A DNA stretch of 9,950 bases from Burkholderiales bacterium (lineage in GTDB: Bacteria > Pseudomonadota > Gammaproteobacteria > Burkholderiales > CAIKXV01). Under the pieces are notes generated by a model. It ran no database searches, was not told where the DNA came from, and saw only the letters and a program-made list of their open reading frames with translations. The DNA lies in assembly GCA_019751575.1 (NCBI GenBank), contig JAIENF010000476.1, forward strand, positions 1-9,950, written 5' to 3'. The position numbers and the translations under genes were made by a program. Below are positions 6,459 through 9,950 of the stretch, piece after piece; the stretch's first letter is position 1; each line of letters starts with the position of its first letter.

Positions 6459-6995
6459 ATGCATGCCCTCGGCCGCGTCGTGGAAGCGATTCTCCTATCC
6501 GTCATGTGGGTCGGCCTGCCGCTGGCACCCATCATTGTCAGCGCGGTTTCCGGCGATCTGTCTTTCCTGCGCAACTACCGGCAGACCCTCCGCCAGGCGG
6601 CACGGCAGATAAGGGCGATGGCAAAGGCCGAAGTGATCGCCCGGCGCTTCTACAACGAGAAGCGGGCAGCCGAGCAGAGCGTGTCCTGGAAGATCGAAGG
6701 CGAGTGCAGCCACTGTGGCGAGTGCTGCCTGTTCCAGACCTGCGTGTTCCTCGACCACGACGAGGAAGGGCGCTCCAGGTGCCGCATATACGGCAACTGG
6801 TTCTTCAATCGGCTGACCTGCGCCGAATACCCGATGACCAAGGACGACATCGAGCTGTATGCCTGCCCGTCCTTCCGGGCCGAACCGGTGCGCCAGGTCG
6901 CGCAGGTGCGCCTCGGGCGCCACGTGATCCCGGTCGTGGCCCGCAACGCCGTGCCGGACAGCACGGTCGAGAGCGGCGCTTCACCCCGTCCGTGA
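6459..6995 (+). CDS. membrane-anchored YkgJ-type CxxCxxCC cysteine-cluster protein
   Basis: A 178-residue protein if it starts at the ATG at 6459; an ATG at 6342 would give 217. The N terminus has one hydrophobic segment (about 7-30), probably a membrane anchor. A basic, probably helical region follows (about 38-75). The core starts with C-S-H-C-G-E-C-C (83-90), the CxxCxxCC hallmark of YkgJ-like zinc/iron-chelating proteins. More cysteines at 95, 108, 121 and 136 make eight in about 54 residues, consistent with a bound metal or cluster. The tail after about 140 is cysteine-free. Members of this group are mostly uncharacterised and the biochemical role is unknown. The gene ends 4 nt before the alkaline-phosphatase-superfamily gene, so the two are surely co-transcribed and may act together. 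The start is uncertain: no clear Shine-Dalgarno precedes either ATG, and lower G/C bias before 6459 is my reason for the later one. Confidence 0.72.
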   Translation: MHALGRVVEAILLSVMWVGLPLAPIIVSAVSGDLSFLRNYRQTLRQAARQIRAMAKAEVIARRFYNEKRAAEQSVSWKIEGECSHCGECCLFQTCVFLDHDEEGRSRCRIYGNWFFNRLTCAEYPMTKDDIELYACPSFRAEPVRQVAQVRLGRHVIPVVARNAVPDSTVESGASPRP

Positions 6996-6999
6996 CCCA

Positions 7000-8196
7000 T
7001 TGAACACGCCCCAGGGGGTGCGTCCCGACTACGGCGGACGCTGCCTGGTGAACCTGATGGCGTCGATCGAGGCCGGGCTGGGCACGCGCTCCGGGCAACG
7101 TGCGCCCGGACATCCGCTGCTGGCGCTGCTGCCGCCGGAACAGGTCCGTGCCGCGAGACGGGTGCTGCTGATGGTGGTGGACGGCCTCGGGGACGACTAC
7201 CTGTGTGCCCACGGCCGCGAGACTGCGTTCGCCGCGCATCGGGTCGGACGCATCAACTCCGTGTTCCCGTCCACGACGGCGACCGCGATCACCACTTTCC
7301 TCACGGGCTGTTCACCGCGCGAGCACGGCCTGACCGGCTGGAACATCTGGCTCGACGAGGTGTCCGCCGTGTCGACCATCCTGCCATTCCGCACCCGGGG
7401 CGACCGCCGGTTCCTGCGCGAGCTCGGCGTCAACCCGCTGCATTTCTTCGAGCAGCCGGTGCCGATCGCCTCGCGCCTCGCGTCGACCTGCTCCACGGTG
7501 TCGCCGCGCTGGATCATCGACTCCGACTACAACCTGGCCCACAACGGGCCGGCGATGCGTTTCCCGTACCAGACACGCGACCAGTTCTTCGACCAGATCG
7601 TGCGCGCCGTGAACACCGGGGACGATCGCCAGTTCATCTACGCGTATTACCCGGAGATCGATGCCAACAGCCATGACCATGGCACGCACAGCCTGGAGGT
7701 CGCCTCGGAACTGTGGCGCTTCGACCAGGGCTTCCGCGGCATGCTGGACCGCCTGTCCGGCACCGGCACGCTCGTGGTGGTCACCGCCGACCACGGCTTC
7801 ATCGACTCCCCCCCGGAGCAGGGCATCGAGATCGATCGCCATCCGGACATCGCAGGCATGCTCGCGCATCCGCTGTGCGGCGAGCGGCGACTGTCGTACG
7901 CCTATGTGAAGCCCGGCATGTCTGCCGCGTTCGAACAGGCGGTCATCGCGCAGCTCGGCCATGCGCTCGACCTGCTGCCGGCCGGGCAGGCGGTGGCGGA
8001 CGGATGGTTCGGCAATGCTGCAGGCCAGGACCACCCCGCGTTCCTGCAGCGCATCGGCGACTACCTGCTGATGATGCGCCCGGGCTGGACGATCAAGGAC
8101 TGGGTGCCCGGCGAGAACCGGCACCGGCTGGTCGGCGTACACGGGGGCACCACGCCGGCGGAGATGTGGGTGCCGCTGATCCTGCGCGAGTGCTGA
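7000..8196 (+). CDS. alkaline phosphatase superfamily phosphodiesterase (NPP-like)
   Basis: A 398-residue protein with a full two-metal site of the nucleotide pyrophosphatase/phosphodiesterase branch. The parts are V-V-D-G-L-G (Asp61), F-P-S-T-T-A-T-A (nucleophile probably Thr93) with F-L-T-G (100-103), E-I-D-A-N-S-H-D-H-G (Asp221, His225), T-A-D-H-G-F (Asp264, His265) and V-H-G-G (His381). In the family these hold two zinc ions and the threonine forms a phosphoenzyme; substrates are phosphodiesters such as nucleotides or lipid head groups. No signal peptide or membrane segment is seen, so it may be cytoplasmic, which is notable because many relatives are exported. The TTG at 7000 is taken as start, 4 nt after the previous stop. 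A GTG at 7018 is an alternative; the next Met, at 7057, would cut into the well-formed Y-G-G-R-C-L-V-N-L-M segment. Its stop directly abuts the stop of the convergent gene. The substrate is unknown. Confidence 0.85.
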   Translation: MNTPQGVRPDYGGRCLVNLMASIEAGLGTRSGQRAPGHPLLALLPPEQVRAARRVLLMVVDGLGDDYLCAHGRETAFAAHRVGRINSVFPSTTATAITTFLTGCSPREHGLTGWNIWLDEVSAVSTILPFRTRGDRRFLRELGVNPLHFFEQPVPIASRLASTCSTVSPRWIIDSDYNLAHNGPAMRFPYQTRDQFFDQIVRAVNTGDDRQFIYAYYPEIDANSHDHGTHSLEVASELWRFDQGFRGMLDRLSGTGTLVVVTADHGFIDSPPEQGIEIDRHPDIAGMLAHPLCGERRLSYAYVKPGMSAAFEQAVIAQLGHALDLLPAGQAVADGWFGNAAGQDHPAFLQRIGDYLLMMRPGWTIKDWVPGENRHRLVGVHGGTTPAEMWVPLILREC

Positions 8197-8523
8197 TCAG
8201 CGCCCGGAGCCCAGGTGCCCCAGACGGTACGCGTGGCAGTAGTCGAGCATCAGGAGGTCCTCGATCAGGTCGATCGGGAAGCCCTGCCGTGCGTCGCCCC
8301 TGTCCATCATGACCAGCGACTGGATGTATTCGGTGCACATCGGGCTGCCCCAAAGGCCGGTGATGCGGTCGACGATGTGCGGGAACCGGCGCTCGAGGGG
8401 ATGCCGCGGGTCCGGATCGAACGGCGCCGCCTTCGGGATCGGCAGGTCGATCGTCGGGTCGTACGGGATTGCCCGCTCGATCTCGTCGAGGCCGAACAGT
8501 TGTGGAAAGGGTGATTCGCTCAT
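8197..8523 (-). CDS. small conserved-looking protein of unknown function (108 aa)
   Basis: The reading frame from the ATG at 8523 gives 108 residues and I do not recognise a named family. The first 45 residues are proline- and aspartate-rich (for example Y-D-P-T-I-D-L-P-I-P at 21-30). The second half looks folded and helical: F-P-H-I-V-D-R-I-T-G-L-W-G (47-59), then a D-R-G-D-A-R-Q-G-F-P-I-D-L-I-E-D-L-L-M-L motif (74-93) and a short tail. There are two cysteines (63 and 96) and no signal peptide or membrane segment, so it is probably a soluble cytoplasmic protein. The pattern of a helix, W-G, and then D-R-G-x-R-Q-G-F-P resembles short uncharacterised proteobacterial proteins, but I cannot name them. 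No good Shine-Dalgarno precedes the start. The open frame reaches upstream to 8712, but that part is arginine-rich and less convincing. Confidence 0.7.
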   Translation of the reverse strand: MSESPFPQLFGLDEIERAIPYDPTIDLPIPKAAPFDPDPRHPLERRFPHIVDRITGLWGSPMCTEYIQSLVMMDRGDARQGFPIDLIEDLLMLDYCHAYRLGHLGSGR

Positions 8524-8600
8524 TTGAGGCGGAACGGTTTCGATCGTGGATGACGATGGCTTCAGGAACGGCAGCGGCTGTCGTGCGCGATGAACGCACA

Positions 8601-8637
8601 GGCGTGCCGGATGCATGGAATATGCCATGCGGACGCC
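8601..8637 (-). repeat. two-part inverted repeat upstream of the 108-aa gene
   Basis: An inner pair GCATGG (8613-8618) / CCATGC (8625-8630) with a 6-nt AATATG loop is enclosed by GGCGT (8601-8605) / ACGCC (8633-8637), with an uneven internal loop of 7 and 2 nt. It lies 78 nt before the start codon and would form a leader hairpin if transcribed; it could also be a protein-binding site. Confidence 0.35.
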
Positions 8638-8683
8638 ACGAGACACAGGCAATTCAGCGTAACGCCTGCGTGACAAGCGAACG

Positions 8684-8707
8684 TCCGGTACCTTGCATCG
8701 GACCGGA
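8684..8707 (-). terminator. weak hairpin downstream of the hyuB-like gene
   Basis: TCCGGT (8684-8689) and ACCGGA (8702-8707) form a 6-bp stem with a 12-nt loop, 69 nt past the hyuB stop. A second stem, CAGGC/GCCTG (8646-8668), follows on the minus strand. There is no T-run, so the terminator role is speculative. Confidence 0.25.
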
Positions 8708-8775
8708 GGCAATCGACGATGCGCGAACGGTCCGGCGATCGCGCGCCCGGTCGGGAACGCCGTCCGGTGGCGCGT

Positions 8776-9950
8776 TCAGGCGCGCGGTCGACCGCCCCTC
8801 GGCGGCAGGCCGTACCCGCCGCCGCCCGCCGTCTCCATCAGCACGTGGTCACCTGGCCTGAGCACCCAGTGGTCCGATGGATCGATCGGCTTGCCGTTCA
8901 GTTCCAGACGGCCCAGCGCACCCGGCCCGCCGCCGGCGAGGCCGGGCGGTGCCGACTTCAGGCGGGTCATGATGAACGAGGTGACGACCGGCTGGTCGGC
9001 GGTGACCACGAACTCGAAACGCAGTCCATCACCGCCCCGGTGCCGCCCGTCCCCGCCCGTGCCGCGGCGGATCGACCGGCAGACTACCTGCATCGGCGCC
9101 AGCGACTCGATCACCTCGATCGGCGTGTTTCCCAGGTTCGACGGGAAGGAGAGTACGGAATAGCCATCGCGACCGGCGGTGGCGCCCTGCCCCGCGTTCA
9201 GGAAGTTGATCACCGCGAAGCGATGGCCCCGGTGTTCGCCCGACATGGTCACCGACGAGTTGGCGGAGCCCGATGCCCACACCCGGTCCGGCAGGACGTC
9301 GGCCAGTGCGGTGAAGATCGCCGGTGGCAACAGGTGTCCGATCATCCCGCGCCCGCCGCTGGCCGCCGGATACTCCGGGTTCAGGATGCTGCCGGCGGGT
9401 GCCCGCGTGGATATCGGGGCGAAGCTGCCCTCGTTGTTCGGGATGTCCGGGCAGAGCAAGGCCTTCACCGGATAGGCCGAGTAGGCAAAGGTGTAGATCG
9501 GCACGACGTTCACGGCGCGCGGCAGCTGCGCGCTCGAGCCGGCGTAGTCGATCGAAAGCCGATCGCCCTTCACCGTGATCCGGCAGGCGATCACGATCCG
9601 TTGTTCGAAGCCGTCATGCTCCACCCGAGAGGTGTAGTCGCCATCGGGAAGGCTGCGGATCGCCTTGCGCATCGCCGACTCGGAACGCCTCCGGATCTCG
9701 GCACCGAGGTCGTCTAGCACGAGTGCTGCCAGCAGCGGCTGCAGGCGCTCTTCGAGCATCCGGCAGGCGGCGACCTGTGCCCAGATGTCGCCCATCCCCT
9801 GTTCCGGCACCCGGATGTTCTGGCTGATGAACGCGACCACCGCAGGATCGGCCTTGCCTGCGTGCATCAGCTTCAGGCGCGGGATCTGCAGGCCCTCTTC
9901 GTAGATCTCGCGGATGCCCGAATTGCGCAGCCGTCCGCCGATGTCCGGCA
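8776..9950 (-). CDS. hyuB: hydantoinase B / oxoprolinase family protein (HyuB), 5' end off the right edge
   Basis: About 390 C-terminal residues are visible on the minus strand; the family is normally about 520-570 long, so roughly the first 150 are outside the window. The visible part opens with P-D-I-G-G-R-L, then R-E-I-Y-E-E-G-L-Q-I-P-R-L-K-L and N-I-R-V-P-E-Q, all HyuB landmarks. Later come S-I-D-Y-A-G-S-S-A-Q, L-N-P-E-Y-P-A, a glycine-rich N-A-G-Q-G-A-T-A-G-R-D-G-Y, S-N-L-G-N-T-P-I-E-V-I-E-S, R-G-G-D-G-L and the final G-G-G-G-Y-G. HyuB works with HyuA in ATP-dependent opening of hydantoin or 5-oxoproline rings, or in related carboxylases; the partner would be expected upstream, past the right edge. 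The protein stops 10 residues after G-G-G-G-Y-G, whereas many relatives carry about 30 more. The other two frames do not continue the family sequence, so no frameshift is evident. An ATG at 9867 is an internal codon and not the start. Confidence 0.87.
   Translation of the reverse strand, partial: PDIGGRLRNSGIREIYEEGLQIPRLKLMHAGKADPAVVAFISQNIRVPEQGMGDIWAQVAACRMLEERLQPLLAALVLDDLGAEIRRRSESAMRKAIRSLPDGDYTSRVEHDGFEQRIVIACRITVKGDRLSIDYAGSSAQLPRAVNVVPIYTFAYSAYPVKALLCPDIPNNEGSFAPISTRAPAGSILNPEYPAASGGRGMIGHLLPPAIFTALADVLPDRVWASGSANSSVTMSGEHRGHRFAVINFLNAGQGATAGRDGYSVLSFPSNLGNTPIEVIESLAPMQVVCRSIRRGTGGDGRHRGGDGLRFEFVVTADQPVVTSFIMTRLKSAPPGLAGGGPGALGRLELNGKPIDPSDHWVLRPGDHVLMETAGGGGYGLPPRGGRPRA

Larger units (their letters stand above)
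8524..8775. other. intergenic region between the hyuB-like gene and the 108-aa gene
   Basis: These 252 nt contain no convincing gene in any frame. They hold three short inverted repeats in a row: 8601-8637, 8646-8668 and 8684-8707. On the minus strand a TTGTCA-like -35 (plus about 8671-8676) is present without a good -10 partner. The region probably carries the 3' end of the hyuB transcript and the promoter or leader of the 108-residue gene. Confidence 0.4.

Noticed and set aside
8524..8712. N-terminal extension of the 108-residue protein up to an ATG at 8712
   Set aside because: The extra 63 residues are Arg-rich and cross three inverted repeats; the ATG at 8523 gives a compact product.
1..9950. 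CRISPR array, tRNA or rRNA gene, transposase, integrase, toxin-antitoxin pair or defence cassette
   Set aside because: I looked for regular repeats, cloverleaf features and the usual protein motifs on both strands and found none.

Overview
The window comes from a GC-rich bacterium, most likely a Pseudomonadota (beta- or gamma-like). The evidence is strong G/C bias at third codon positions, frequent GTG and TTG starts, 4-nt stop/start overlaps, and gene families typical of that group: a YeeE/YedE pair, a class III CoA-transferase, a PmtA-type lipid methyltransferase and HyuB. I see no tRNA, rRNA, CRISPR array, insertion sequence or phage gene. It reads as ordinary chromosomal DNA packed with metabolic, transport and envelope genes.

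Region 1 (1-2177, minus strand) is a tight operon read right to left. It holds a YeeE/YedE permease, a second YeeE/YedE half (DUF6691-like), a CaiB/BaiF class III CoA-transferase, and the first 13 codons of what looks like an acyl-CoA dehydrogenase running off the left edge. The first three genes overlap by 4 nt each, so sulfur-compound transport appears coupled to CoA-dependent organic acid metabolism.

Region 2 (2178-6219, plus strand) starts with a divergent intergenic region carrying an inverted repeat. Then come a PhoD-like phosphodiesterase/alkaline phosphatase with a twin-arginine signal, a terminator-like hairpin, a PmtA-like phospholipid N-methyltransferase (TTG start), an overlapping EamA-family drug/metabolite exporter (GTG start), and a VIT1/CCC1-family metal transporter (GTG start, strong ribosome binding site). 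The last three probably form one operon.

Region 3 (6220-8196, plus strand) has a hairpin and a leader with a small palindrome. These precede a membrane-anchored protein with a CxxCxxCC (YkgJ-type) cysteine cluster, which is closely followed by an alkaline-phosphatase-superfamily phosphodiesterase with a complete two-metal site.

Region 4 (8197-9950, minus strand) contains a 108-residue protein of unknown function, a 252-nt gap with several inverted repeats, and the 3' part of a hydantoinase B/oxoprolinase (HyuB) gene entering from the right edge. The convergent junction at 8194-8199 is notable: the two stop codons abut as TGATCA.

I do not see a clearly new defence or mobile system. The best leads are the sulfur-transporter/CoA-transferase operon, and the grouping of two phosphodiesterases with a phosphatidylcholine-type methyltransferase and metal-handling proteins.
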